Shown here one piece after another: positions 41,630-52,023 of a stretch of DNA of 64,000 bases. Under the pieces are notes generated by a model. That model was given only the letters and a program-made list of their open reading frames with translations, was not told the origin of the DNA and did not search any database. Where the stretch lies: NCBI GenBank assembly GCA_020310875.1, contig CM035433.1:111793806-111857805 (forward strand), in the 5' to 3' direction. The position numbers and the translations under genes are program-made. The stretch comes from Ceratopteris richardii (lineage: Eukaryota; Streptophyta; Polypodiopsida; Polypodiales; Pteridaceae). The first letter of the stretch is position 1; every line of letters begins with the position of its first letter.

Positions 41630-41775
41630 ACGTAGGTGTAAACGTAGGAGCAAACGTAGGAGCAAACATAGGAGCAAACGTAGGTGTAAACGTAGGTGTA
41701 AATGTAGGTTTTGGTACTGGAACTGGAACTGAAACAGGAACAGGAACAGGAACCAGAACCGAAGACGAAGACGAA
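41630..41775. repeat. 12-bp and 6-bp tandem repeats in E leader
   Basis: About seven units of AAACGTAGG[AT]G[CT] are followed by GGAAC[AT] hexamers and GAAGAC units. The minus-strand frame gives PTFTPTFAP and VPVPVP peptides, a by-product of the repeat rather than a gene. Confidence 0.85.
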
Positions 41776-41829
41776 GACGGAGATGGAATCGGAAACAAAA
41801 ATAGAACCCTTCGTATTGACGCGTGCAGA

Positions 41830-41841
41830 GCTCTGATACCA
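41830..41841 (-). other. E primer-binding site (tRNA-iMet)
   Basis: Minus-strand TGGTATCAGAGC, perfect, one base from the 5' LTR. Confidence 0.92.
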
Positions 41842-41842
41842 C

Positions 41843-42387
41843 TGTTGTCAGGATCTTGCTCACGCGCATACAGAGATTACGGATGCTGAAAACACACAGA
41901 CAAGTAGATGCAACAAGAGATGAGACAAAACGCAGTATTGGGTGCAATCTCCCCCCATGCACTCTGTTTCGATAGTCCATAGAGTGCATGTATTTATTGG
42001 ACTTTTTGATTATGTCGAAAAGAGTGGTTACATGAGAGCGGCTTTGAAAAGCAAGCGTGAAACTAAAAGTTGATAACTTTTACAGAAAGCCATTGCTTTC
42101 AATAACAGAAACTGTGCTCTACAATGACCCTTATTTTAACCATTACTTTTCTAATTGTTTCTAACAATAGAACCTTCTACGCGGGTTTATTTACAAGCTA
42201 AATAATAATTATTCAGATTATTGATATCTGCCCTTTCATGCCTTGCACCCTCCTCACGAACCTTCAGCTGCTATATCAGAAACAACACATTAATACATCG
42301 ATAATTTAACACTCTAACAATGCATTGTTCAATAATAATTTAACACTCCAACAATGCATTGTTCAACATATTCCATAAGTTATAATA
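41843..42387 (-). repeat. E 5' LTR (right copy)
   Basis: 545 bp, TGTTGTCAGGATCTTGC...AAGTTATAATA on the plus strand, followed by the target duplication GGAAG. Has a single copy of the unit duplicated in the left LTR. Confidence 0.9.
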
Positions 42388-42620
42388 GGAAGAATGCACT
42401 TAGAAAATATTCAGTGCATCTAACTTGCTACGAATTGAGAAAAATCATTTTTCATCACTTCTAATAAAAAGGTAAGTGAGTATTCCAAGTTATAGATTGG
42501 ATTAAGAGAGTCTACATAGTCATAGAGATCGATTCATATCTCTACACATAGATTTCAAATAATCATATTCCTGCATAATCAAGCTCAAAAAATGTTAACT
42601 TCATTATAAATGCCTTGGAT
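42388..42620. other. Unassigned filler inside F, right of E
   Basis: AT-rich sequence without copia similarity; counterpart of 33161-33371. Contains the E target duplication at its left edge. Confidence 0.4.
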
Positions 42621-43045
42621 GAGAGAATGATGGTAGCTCATGCATATCTTTGTTGATCAAGAAGCATCCTATTGTGGCCACTTCTAGTTATGATGATGAG
42701 TATACAAAAACTTTCACATCTATTGTTGAGTGTGTGTGGCTGAGATGCCTCTTGGATGATTTGGGTTTTGTTCATTCTTCTTCAACCAATATCTTTATTG
42801 ACAATTAGAACACATTGAAAATTGCAAGGAACCCTATGCCCCATGCTCATATGAAACACATTGAGGTGCACTCACATTATGTCAGGGAGAGACTCTTTGC
42901 TGGAGAGATCATATTGGCTTATGTTCCCACATGATAATGTTGTAGACCTTTTTATAAAAGCTTTGCCTAGGGAAAAGTTCAAATATTTTTGCAAAACTTT
43001 GGGATTTTGCTTCCTTTTGTGGATTGATTTTAGTCCACATAGCTT
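42621..43045 (+). CDS. F RNase H, decayed (fossil)
   Basis: Plus-strand traces match C RNase H: the SKKQPTVATSSCEAEY area appears as LSKKHPIVATSSYDDEY-like residues near 42655-42700. Then ECVWLRCLLDDLGF, HIEVHSHYVRERL, and FIKALPREKFKYFCKTLGF near 42950. It lies directly before the diverged 3' LTR. Confidence 0.75.
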
Positions 43046-43105
43046 GGCACTTCCTTATGTAAAAGTGCCAACTCCTTGTTCCTTGCATAACTCCTAGAGG
43101 GAATT

Positions 43106-43305
43106 TGTTAGTATATTTCAGTCAAACACTTTTTTCTCAAACACTTTTTTCTCTCTTTAGGAGGTTATTTTTTTCTAGCTTGTACATATTCCTCTAAGCC
43201 TAACATTCTATGTATCTTTTATACATTCACTTAGTAATACACTAAGTTTCGTGCTTCAAACTTCTTCTATTGTTTATGTGCTTCTCTAGTCCTTGAACTC
43301 CAACG
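43106..43305 (+). repeat. F 3' LTR (diverged C-family type)
   Basis: About 200 bp starting TGTTAGTATATTTCAG and ending CCTTGAACTCCAACG, with CTCTTTAGGAGG and TTAGTAATACAC. Preceded by a polypurine-like CTAGAGGGAATT. Resembles the 5' LTR at 23010 more than the young C LTRs. Confidence 0.72.
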
Positions 43306-44310
43306 CATAGCAAGAATCAATAAATTCTTTTGTTCACTTTAAAAACAATGCATTTCAGGAAGATCTAAGGACTCTTCATTATCTCTAAAGAATTAATTAA
43401 ACTCTAAATATTAAATGTTTATATTGCATTAAATAAAGTTCATTTTTTCAAGAAATCATATTGGCTGCCCAAAATACGTCTTCTTCATTTCGACCAACTT
43501 CACCATTACTAAATTTTCTCTACTGACTTGCCTTGAGCTTTTACTTGTCTAACATATGTGAGTATTACAGAAATGTTGGAAAGGATTTTCCAAGACCAAC
43601 TCACAAGGAAAAACAAAAAAAAAGTAGAACTATCCAACTTACATATAAGGAAAAAAAACAAGTAGCTAAAACAATTCTTGAATATAAAATAAATAAAAGT
43701 AATAAGAGGTGAAAGATGAAGATGGACATAGAAGATAATAACCATTGGACATGGAAGTATAAAGAAGTAGAACTATCCAAGTTGCATATAAGGAAAAAAA
43801 AGATAGCTAAAACAATTCTTGAATATAAAAAAATAAAAGCAAATAAGAGGTGAAAGAAGATAAGAGGGACATAGAAGAGAAAAGTAACTCAAAGAAAGGG
43901 GAAGAATCTAAGAATATAAGGAGATTAAATGATGTCCCACCAAGTCTTTCTATTTTGACTCAAAAATCTTTTGATTTTTTGTTTTGGCATATAGTTGATA
44001 GAGCAATCGGGATACATGGATTGAAATATAAAGTAATCCATCACACTTGATGCTATTGAGTCCAATACATTGTGTGTGTCAATCTACAACATCCGTCTAT
44101 CAATAGTTAAGCAGCAACACACTGGACTTTGGTCCAGATTGTGGTCCTATAGCTAGTTGTTGTCCCTCATAATTTATGTTTTGGATCTAGATCATTGCAC
44201 TTATATTGGGGATCCTTGAAAGAGTATTGATATGAATCTCAAGTTGGGTATTGGTATGAGCTATGATGATAAACAAGTAGTTTACATGCTTGTTATGAGT
44301 AATAGTAACA
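43306..44310. other. Unassigned AT-rich spacer
   Basis: About 1 kb with no recognisable gene, apart from the tandem duplication listed at 43623-43880. Short frames here match nothing I know. Confidence 0.5.
43623..43880. repeat. ~142 bp imperfect tandem duplication
   Basis: GTAGAACTATCCAACTTACA at about 43625 recurs as GTAGAACTATCCAAGTTGCA at about 43767. Both copies continue with AGCTAAAACAATTCTTGAAT and AATAAGAGGTGAAAGA. Confidence 0.85.
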
Positions 44311-45323
44311 TTTTTTGGAACATCAAGCTTACACTATGCTTGAGGTGGATTTGATCTACATCAAAAAGCTATCATTTGGATTACGTCAAAAGAATATCCA
44401 CTAGAGAGTTCTTTTACTTATGCTCACTTATCGTATTTTTTAAAAAGATTTTTCATGGATCTTTTACCATTGTAAAAGCCTAGCTCTTTACACATGTAAA
44501 AGTAGAAAAAGATAGCTAAACTTGCACGAATTTGAGGTGTTGAGTTGCAATGAATGGATCAATCAATCACCAAAAAGTAGACCAAACTAGATCTTCACTT
44601 TTCCTAGATTGTAAGAAAGTGAATTGATTCCCTCCAACAACCTTTACCGCCTTCATTTGAATTCAAGATCCACTTGTAGAAGTAACGGAACACTTCAAGA
44701 GTCTATATAAAGACTTCAAATCACTGGACATTACATGGAAGCAATATACATACACTTGTGCCCATCATTTTCTTGCTCGTTCATTTTTTTGCATCACCTT
44801 CTTCAACAATAGTAAAATAGTCTACGTGTATAAATTTTCAAAGCATTTGGATCAATAGATTGAGAGAAATCTCAGTTTTTCTGTCTCAAGGTCTATCTCT
44901 GTGCATTCCTAAAAAAATAAGAGGTACCACTGTTGAGTGTTTGATTTATTCCAAAATCATCTTTTGCTTATTTCTTGTACTCGTGCATCCTATACGCTCA
45001 ACCCTATGTGTATCACTCCTCCAAAAGGGATTTTTCTAATTTTAATCATGTTGGTTGCTATGAGCATTTGAGGTTGTTTTTCTCATCCAAAGATAGTAAG
45101 TTTTTTGAGCTAGTCAATGTGCAAACCTATATGTCTTGTATCGAATCTTTCTCCTTGATGCTTCAAAGTACATAGTGCATTTAATTTCACTTATCACATG
45201 CCGATAAGGCCTATTTGAGTCTCCATAAGCTCAAGCGCTGGTCTTGTGCCAATTGGTTGGGCCGAACTTCACTGCTTCGCAACTCACTTTTCTACCTCCT
45301 ACAAGCTTCTCCAAGTTCTTTCA
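44311..45323 (+). repeat. H 5' LTR
   Basis: Paired with 46702-47783: TTTTGGAACAT near the start, AAGCTATC[AG]TTTGGATTA, TTTTACCATTGTAAAAGCCTAG, and ACAAGCTTCTCCAAGTTCTT at the end. TTTTACCATTGTAAAA is an imperfect inverted repeat present in both. Confidence 0.82.
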
Positions 45324-45336
45324 GCGGTATGAGATC
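45324..45336 (+). other. H primer-binding site, degraded
   Basis: GCGGTATGAGATC is a plausible derivative of the initiator-Met site (G)TGGTATCAGAGC, directly after the LTR. Confidence 0.5.
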
Positions 45337-45402
45337 TAGATCAAGGAAGGTGATGGATTTCCCACAATGATTGAGAAGCTTGATCAACTTTCAATATTAC
45401 GA

Positions 45403-45542
45403 GTAGAATGTACAAAGATAAGTGACCCATTGGGGCAATAGGCGTATATACAAGCCGGGGGGAAAAAACCTCCTAAAGAGGGAAAAAAGTGGCCCAACAG
45501 TCCTAGTGTGCTCACACACATCACTACCTAAATGTATCGACA
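45403..45542 (-). repeat. C-family LTR fragment inside H
   Basis: Minus-strand match to about 140 bp of the C LTR: GAATGTACAAAGATAAGTGA, GGCGTATATACAAGCC, CCTCCTAAAGAGGGAAAAAA and CACATCACTACCTAAAT. It ends with the LTR terminus but lacks the other third. It shows that a C-family element once inserted in H. Confidence 0.85.
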
Positions 45543-45569
45543 ATAATCATGTCATAACCTAAAGTTTTT

Positions 45570-46588
45570 GAAAACCCTAATCATGCACCTTATGTTTGCA
45601 GACTTAAGAACGCATTGTATGGATTGAACAAGCTCCTAGAGCTTGGAATTACAAGTTGGTTACATACCTTCAAGATCAAGGGTTCAAACCTAGCAACTCA
45701 AGTCCTTCTCTATTCATCAAAAGGGATCACAATGAGGTTATGTATCTATGTGTATATGTAGATGATATTATTGTGACAGGTGATGATCTAAATGACATTC
45801 AAAGAATCAAGAGACACATGCAAGAGGAGCTCAAAATCAATGACTTAGGTGAGCTCACATATTTCCTAGGTATTCAAGTGATTTATACAGATGAATGGAT
45901 ATATCTAGCACAGAGAAGATACATTCAAGATCTACTTCTCAAGTTCAGAATGGAAAACACAAAGCTTGTAGGTACACCTTTGGAGATGAATCATAAACTT
46001 AGTGTTTATGAATGTGAGAAAATTGAAGACATTAAAGAATATCAAAGCTTGGTAGGTAGCTTGATATATGCTACTCATACAAGACCAGACATATCATATA
46101 GTGTGGGAGTGCTTAGTCAATTCATGCACTCACCTAGAAGGTCACACATGGATGCTACAAAGAGAGCACTCAAGTACCTTAAAGGAACACGTAATGAAGG
46201 TATCTATCCTTAGTCTTCAGATTTGGATATCAAAATCTATTCAAATGCAGATCGGGTGGGAGCTAAGGATGATAGAAGTACATCTAGTTACTTAGCATTT
46301 GCAGGTTCAAAGCTAGTGTCATGGAGTTCCAAGAAGCAACCAACGGTTGCTTTATCCTCAACTGAAGCAGAGTACAGAGGTTTGACCATAGAAACTCGAG
46401 AGGAAATATGGTTAAAAGCATTGTATACAAATTTGGGACTTGTGAGTTCCAAACCTCAAATATTTAGAGATAATGTAAGTTCCATGCATCTAGCAGCAAA
46501 ACCTATTTTCCATGCAAGAGCCAAACACATAGAGGTTCGTTACCACTTCATCAAGGAATTTATTTTGTTCCAACTGAAAAGCAAGTAG
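45570..46588 (+). CDS. H reverse transcriptase (partial) and RNase H (fossil)
   Basis: RT blocks VCRLKNALYGLN, LYVDDI-like LCVYVDDIIVTGDDLNDIQR, LGELTYFLGIQVIYTDEW and YQSLVGSLIYATHTRPDISY. RNase H blocks KYLKGTRNEGIY, IKIYSNADRVGAKDDRSTSS, WSSKKQPTVALSSTEAEYRG and ARAKHIEVRYHFIKE. It is closer to B1 (DWVGNPDDRRST type) than to the C family. Confidence 0.88.
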
Positions 46589-46688
46589 CAGATATGATGA
46601 CGAAGGCACTTGATGTAATAAAGCTTTGCAGATTTAAATCAATGGCAGGTATTCAACCTATTAAAGAATGAAGACTCAAGCATACTTT

Positions 46689-46701
46689 AGCTTGAGGGGG
46701 A
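46689..46701 (+). other. H polypurine tract
   Basis: AGCTTGAGGGGGA directly before the 3' LTR, the classic copia form. Confidence 0.75.
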
Positions 46702-47783
46702 TGTTTTGGAACATGAAGCTTACAATATGCTTGATGTGGATTTGATCTACATCAAAAAGCTATCGTTTGGATTATGTCGAAAGAATATGCATTGGAGAGT
46801 TCTTTTACTTATGCTCACTTATTGTATTTTTTTAGAAGATTCTTCATGGATCTTTTACCATTGTAAAAGCCTAGATATTTAAACATGTAAAAGTAGAAAA
46901 AGAGAGCTAAACTTCCATGAATTTGAGGTGGTTGAGTTGCAATGAATGAATCAATCAATCACCTAAAAGTAGATCAAACTAGATCTTCACTTTTCCTAGA
47001 TTATAGGAAAGTGATAGGATACCCTCCAACAACCTTTACTGCCTTCATTTGAATTCAAAATCCACTTGTAGAATTCATGGAGAACTTCAAGAGTCTACAT
47101 AAAGACTTCAAATCACTTGTAAATTATATTCAATCAATATACATACACTTGTGCCCATCATTGTCTTGCTCCATTTTTTTGCATCATCTTCTTCAACAAT
47201 AGTAAGCTTGCCGAGGTTGTTGATCTTTCTAGGTAGCTCCAAATTGTATAAGAGAGGACTCATTGGAAATATATTAGTGTCTAGTCTATGTGTATAAATT
47301 TTCAAAGAATTTGATTCAGTAGATTTGGAGAAATCGCAGTTTTCATGTCTTGGCTTCTATCTCTACACAACCCTGAAAAATAGGAGGTACTACTGTTGAG
47401 TGTCTGATTCATTCCAAAAGTATATTTTGCTTATTTCTAGTACCCTTGTGCATTATTTATACTCAACCCTATGTGTAGCACTCCTCCAAAAGGATTTTTT
47501 CTAATTGTAAGCGTGCTGGCTGCTATGACCATTTGAAGTTGATTATCTCATCCAAAGACAATTTTTGAGCTAGTCAATGTGCAAACCTATTTGTTTTGTA
47601 TCGACTCTTTCTCCTTGATGCTCCAAAGTACATAGTGCATTTTATTGCACTTATTGCATTCCTATAAGGTCTATTTGATTCTCCATAAGCTCAAGGATTG
47701 GGCTTGTGCTGGTCGGCTGGACCGAACTTTGTCGTTTTGCAACTTACCTTTCTACCTCCTACAAGCTTCTCCAAGTTCTTTCA
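46702..47783 (+). repeat. H 3' LTR
   Basis: Begins TGTTTTGGAACATGAAGC and ends CAAGTTCTTTCA. Pairs with 44311-45323. Confidence 0.82.
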
Positions 47784-48302
47784 ACATTCTATCAAAGGTA
47801 TAATCTATTTACTGTCACTCTAGAGCGAAAAACTATATGGGTCATTGCTTGAGTGGTGATCTACCAAAATCCATTGAGGTTGGGACATCAACATTTGTGT
47901 ATACGTGCATAGTATGATCTCCTTCACAATGAAGGCATCTTCTTTTTAATTGATTCTTTTGTGTTATATGTGTCATTAGATTCTAAACATCTATTTCAAG
48001 ATTCATTCCTATATTTTTTATGTCTAAATCAAGGAAATACTTTATTCATGATCTCAATTTTTATTGAGCTTGATGTATGTTCACTTTTGAAGTTATATTA
48101 GGATATCTTTAGAATTCGCATGATATTTTGTTTAAAATGATGCATTCCTTTGGGCATTCATTTACCATTTTTAGTCTTTTCTTTTAAAATTGGGAGTAAA
48201 ATTTCCATGTGAGCATCTATAAAATAGAATTTAAATCATCTTTTCTTGGGAAGATAGCTCTTGTGGAAGGCATTTATCTACATCTTGTTTCAATGCTATT
48301 GA
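47784..48302. other. Unassigned spacer
   Basis: About 520 bp, AT-rich, between H and the outer end of I. I see no gene, repeat or RNA in it. Confidence 0.5.
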
Positions 48303-48370
48303 TGTTGGAGTTTTGGGATAAAAATGTGCATAAACAAGAATAAGAATCTTAGGAGGACAAAACAATACAT
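48303..48370 (-). repeat. I 3' LTR, left piece
   Basis: Starts TGTTGGAGTTTTGGGATA and runs to the C3 target duplication TACAT. The LTR continues at 52543 with the C-family landmark TACAAAGATAAGTGG. Confidence 0.7.
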
Positions 48371-48506
48371 TGTTGGAGTTAGACGTCTGCGGAAGCACGC
48401 GAACAACATAAGGAAGAAGAAGAAGCTTGGAGCACAACACACAATACTGAATGTATTACTAGAGAATGTACAAAGATAAGTACCCCATTAGGGCAATATA
48501 TCAACA
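48371..48506 (-). repeat. C3 3' LTR (shortened)
   Basis: Matches the outer part of the 52308-52537 LTR (TGTTGGAGTTAGACGTCTGC to CATTAGGGCAA) and its TATATCAACA end; the middle is absent. Confidence 0.88.
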
Positions 48507-49086
48507 AATCCCCCCTGGGAGTGATGCGGTGAACAAGAAGCTGGCACTCATGTATAAGGAAGTGCCAAGCTATGTGGAAATCACTTCACAAAAGGAAGTA
48601 AGCCCAAAGCTTTGCAGAAAGCTTCAAACTTCTCCCTAGGCAGAGCCTTCGTGAAAAGGTCTGCAATGTTCTCCTGTGTGGGCACATATGCCAAGCTGAT
48701 CTCCCCAGCAGAGAACCTCTCCTTGACATAGTGATAATGCACCTTAGTGTGCTTAGTGCGAGCATGGAACACAGGGTTCCTCGCAACTGACAATGCGCTC
48801 AGACTGTCGGTGAAGAGATTCTCTACTGGGGAGATCAGCTTGGCATATGTGCCCACGCAGGAGAACATTGCAGACCTTTTCACGAAGGCTCTGCCTAGGG
48901 AGAAGTTTGAAGCTTTTCGCAAAGCTTTGGGCTTACTTCCTTTTGTGGAGTGATTTCCACATAGCTTGGCACTTCCTCATACATGAGTGCCAGCTTCTTG
49001 TTCACTGCATCACTCCCAGGGGGATTTGTTAATATATTTAGGTAGTGATATGTGTGAACACACTAGGACCGCCGGGGCACTTTTTT
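48507..49086. repeat. Inverted duplication of C3 3' end
   Basis: Minus-strand polypurine tract and RNase H C-terminus (48507-48723) are followed by about 100 bp and then by the same sequence on the plus strand (about 48823-49031), which continues into a plus-strand C-family LTR start (49027-49086). Both arms encode IADLFTKALPREKFEAF, in opposite directions. Arms of about 210 bp are nearly identical, so the segment can fold back on itself. Confidence 0.92.
48581..48822 (-). CDS. C3 RNase H, C-terminal part (fossil)
   Basis: TDSLSALSVARNPVFHARTK, HYHYVKERFSAGEISLAYVP and QENIADLFTKALPREKFEAF, followed by KALGLLPFV. Same C-terminus as C2. The plus-strand mirror copy at 48823-48953 is part of the inverted duplication. 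Confidence 0.85.
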
Positions 49087-49581
49087 CCTGTGCATAACCC
49101 TTTGCAACAAGCCTAGGCTTATACCTGTCAACTGTACCATCAGGTTTACGCTTCAGCTTGTATACCCACTTAGTGCCAATGGCCTTCTTGCCAGGAGGCA
49201 AGTCACATAATGGCCATGTACCATTCTTCATTATAGCATCATATTCAGATTGCATAGCAGCTATCCAATTTTCTGAATTTTGTGCTTCATCAAAAGAAAC
49301 AGGCTCATTCTCATCACAGAGACTAGCGCAGCCATAGCATAACAATCTGATGCAAAGGAGGCACTATGAGAGCCTAAATGAGTACGATATGACAAAGGTG
49401 CATCTAATTTGCTGTCACGCAAAGTCTGCACCAACCATTTTGGCATAGTTTTTGCCTGCTCAATATCAGCTCTCTCATCAACAAGTGCATCATGTAAATC
49501 TGCACCAGAAATGGAATGATGTGCATCATCATATGAAACTTGCAAAGGCTGAGAAGTTGCCTCATTAGGACCAGCACTAGA
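49087..49581 (-). CDS. C3 integrase-RT linker and RT start (fossil)
   Basis: Minus-strand blocks: MQVSYDDAHHSISGADLHDA, ALVDERADIEQAKTMPKWLV, QTLRDSKLDAPLSYRTHLGS, DENEPVSFDEAQNSENWIAA, WPLCDLPPGKKAIGTKWVYK, DGTVDRYKPRLVAKGYAQ. The RT motif series stops there. Confidence 0.87.
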
Positions 49582-50347
49582 CTATCCACCTGTAAAAAGA
49601 GGCATCAAAGTATCATACATATCTTTGGAGCTAACAGATGTCTCCTTAGTACATGAAAGCAATGGGTGAATAGCATCTTCCACAAAGACAACATCACGGC
49701 TAACCAGAATGCATTTAGTCTGTGGATGATACAGACGATAGCCTTTACTTTCAAAACTGTACCCAACAAAAATACATTTTACTGCCTTATCATCCAATTT
49801 TTTGCGATGTTGTTCAGGCACTAGTGCATATGCCAAACAACCAAAAACACGCAGATGAGCAATAGATGGCTTGCGATCATGCCAAGCCTCATATGGAGTG
49901 ATAGACTGCAGTGCTTTAGTGGGACACCTGTTTAGTACATATGCTGCACACATGACAGCCTCAAGCCAGAAACTATGTGGTAAAGCCAGACTCTTGACCA
50001 TGCCATCTCCATGAGCGACCTGTTCTTTCGTTCAACAACTCCATTTGTTGAGGTGTATACGACACTGTACACTGGTGTTTTATCCCACATTCAGCCAGAA
50101 ATGCATTGAAATCAGAAGACATATATTCCCCCCCTCAATCAGAACGGAGGGTTCCCATGTTAGATGCTGACAGATTTTCAGCCAAAACCAAAAACTGTTT
50201 AAAGCACATGAACACTTCGGACTTTGCTTTGAGTGGATATACCCATGCATGCCTGGAAAAATCATCAATGAAAGTCACGAAGTAAAGATAATTTCCAAAA
50301 GAGGGTGTCTGCATAGGACCACAGACATCAGTATGTACAAGTTGCAA
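49582..50347 (-). CDS. C3 integrase (fossil)
   Basis: [80 protein letters not shown] and [20 protein letters not shown]. Copia integrase with C-terminal region, in the C2 order. Confidence 0.87.
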
Positions 50348-50350
50348 TTT

Positions 50351-51387
50351 CTATGTAGCCCGAACTGAACCATCTTTTGGAAAGGAGGAACGCTGCATTT
50401 TGCCCAAAATATAGCCTTCACAAACATGTTTTCCAGATGCCTCAAGTTTGGGCAAAGAGGACACCATTTCAGATTTCTGTAGGCATAGCAAACTAGCAAA
50501 ATTCAGATGACCAAAGCGTGCATGCCAAAGCTTTGCATCTGACATAGCGTGAGAATCATTTACTGCACATGCCAAATCATTTTCAGATCTTTCATATTCT
50601 ATGAGCTTATACAGCCCACGACATAAAATGCCAGAAGCAATAATCACATCGCCATTTGACAAATCATGAACTGTACACTTGTCATCAACAAATTTCACAA
50701 CCAAGCTATTCTTGGCTAATGCAGAAACTGATAACAGGTTCTTCTTGATCCCTGGCACAAATAAAGCATCTGACAAAGTGAAAGAACTACCATCAGTAGT
50801 AGTCAAAATGATCTTACCAACTCCCATAACAGGATAAGAGGAGTTGTTGGCGCATGTAACATTATTCCCTGTAGGGGCACGCTCGAGTGAAGAGAAGAAA
50901 CTGCACTACGAGGTAATATGTTTGGTTGCCCCACTATCAAAATACCAAACATCTAAGTCTACTGCAGACATGCATTGATCATGAGGAGATTGGTCAAAAC
51001 TGCAAACAGTAGTAAACGCCCATTCTTCTTCCTGCACAAGATTAGCAGATTCCGTTTTTGGTGTAGAGGCTTCTGCAACAACCATTCCAGCCTCTTTCTT
51101 CTTTGCCTCTTTTGCAGCCAGTTTTGGACAGTTCTTTATGATATGATCATTCCCTTTAAGTACTTACAAAACAATTTCTGCTTTTCTGATTTTTTCTCAT
51201 CTTTGTCTTGGTTCTTCGAATGTGCAACATTTGCAGATTTCTGCTTACTAGTAGAAGAACTCCATTTTCCTTTGCCCTTCTGACTAGCCAGGAAGGCTTG
51301 ATCTGCAACACGCATAATGGACCTGTTCTGCCTGGACTGATCTTCCTGCAATAGAACAAAGACTAACTCCTCAAATGACAAAGGCAT
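50351..51387 (-). CDS. C3 gag C-terminus, protease and pre-integrase (fossil)
   Basis: Gag end with KGKGKWSSSTSKQKSANVAH and CCHC-type knuckle near 51130-51180. Protease blocks MGVGKIILTTTDGSSFTLSD and ALFVPGIKKNLLSVSALAKN, then LWHARFGHLNFASL and CEGYILGKMQRSSFPKDG. Confidence 0.85.
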
Positions 51388-51399
51388 TTGGATTGCCTT

Positions 51400-52023
51400 T
51401 CATCATCAACCGAAGAGTAGAAGCAAAACTCTGATATGAATCAGAAAGACCATTCAGAACGGTCTATACAAGTGAGCTATCTCGTATAACCTCATCAGCA
51501 GAAATCAACTGTTCCTTCAAGTCTTTGATCTTTGTTAGGAAACTGTCCATAGAATCACCTTCATTCATGTGCTCACACTCCAACTGTTTTCGGAGGTAAG
51601 CAACACGAGCCTCATTCCTAGCTTGGTACAATGTGGTAAGTGTATCCCAAGTATCCTTAGCTGTTCTAAAGAGCGAATATGAGGAATAATGGCACATTTG
51701 ATAGACAAAGCTATCAATGCATGTGCCTGGGCATCTCTGCCATCCCAATGAATCTGCTCTGCAGTAGGTGCAGCAGAAACAGCAGCACGAACATGAATCT
51801 GCACAATATCATCTTCGACACCATCTTCATCAGCTCCAGCACCTGTATTTGCAGTACCTATTGTTATAGGTGTAACAGGACGTCTTTCAACACCCTGCAT
51901 AATGTTCCACAATCCTTTTGCAACCAATACATGTCGCATTATATAAGCCCATAATGGGTAGTTGGTACCATCCAACTTATCCTCAACAGCCAACATACGG
52001 AATACATCACTGCTTTCAGCCAT
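51400..52023 (-). CDS. C3 gag N-terminal part (fossil)
   Basis: Opens MAESSDVFRMLAVEDKLDGT and NYPLWAYIMRHVLVAKGLWN, the best-preserved C-family Gag start in the window. Then EQIHWDGRDAQAHALIALSI and MNEGDSMDSFLTKIKDLKEQ. The ATG at 52023 lies about 270 bp from the PBS, as in C. Confidence 0.88.

Larger units (their letters stand above)
33372..42387 (-). mobile_element. Chromovirus-type gypsy element E (contains D)
   Basis: A 9.0 kb minus-strand Ty3/gypsy with LTRs at 33372-34084 and 41843-42387, initiator-Met PBS at 41830-41841, gag, protease, RT, RNase H, integrase and C-terminal chromodomain. The target duplication GGAAG is perfect (33367-33371; 42388-42392). Shared LTR sequence is about 95% identical by eye. 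Own length is about 6.1 kb after subtracting D. Coding parts show a handful of breaks in addition to the D insertion. Confidence 0.92.
23010..43305 (+). mobile_element. Ancient copia F, container of G, C, E and D
   Basis: A degenerate C-family relative. Its 5' LTR and PBS (23010-23250), gag (25975-26042 and 31174-31750), protease/integrase traces (31900-32750), RNase H (42620-43000) and 3' LTR (43106-43305) occur in order on the plus strand, interrupted by three younger insertions. The two LTRs share features that differ from young C LTRs (CCTTGAACTCCAAC end, ATTCACTT[GA]GTAATAC) but are only about 70% alike, implying great age. No target duplication is evident, so the pairing of the LTRs is an inference. 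Heavily broken. Confidence 0.65.
44311..47783 (+). mobile_element. Copia element H, shortened interior
   Basis: LTR-like repeats at 44311-45323 and 46702-47783 (about 1.0-1.1 kb, roughly 88-90% by eye) flank only 1.4 kb. The interior has a degraded PBS, a short gag start, an inserted C-family LTR piece, RT from the middle on, RNase H and a polypurine tract. Protease and integrase are absent. No clear target duplication. Of intermediate to old age. Confidence 0.82.

Noticed and set aside
41595-41798. Proline-rich PTFTPTFA / VPVPVP frame on the minus strand
   Set aside because: Encoded by 12-bp and 6-bp tandem repeats in the E leader; no start context or homologue.
23010-43305. Target site duplication for copia F
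   Set aside because: The bases flanking the two proposed LTRs do not match, so none is claimed; ends may have decayed or the LTRs may have separate origins.
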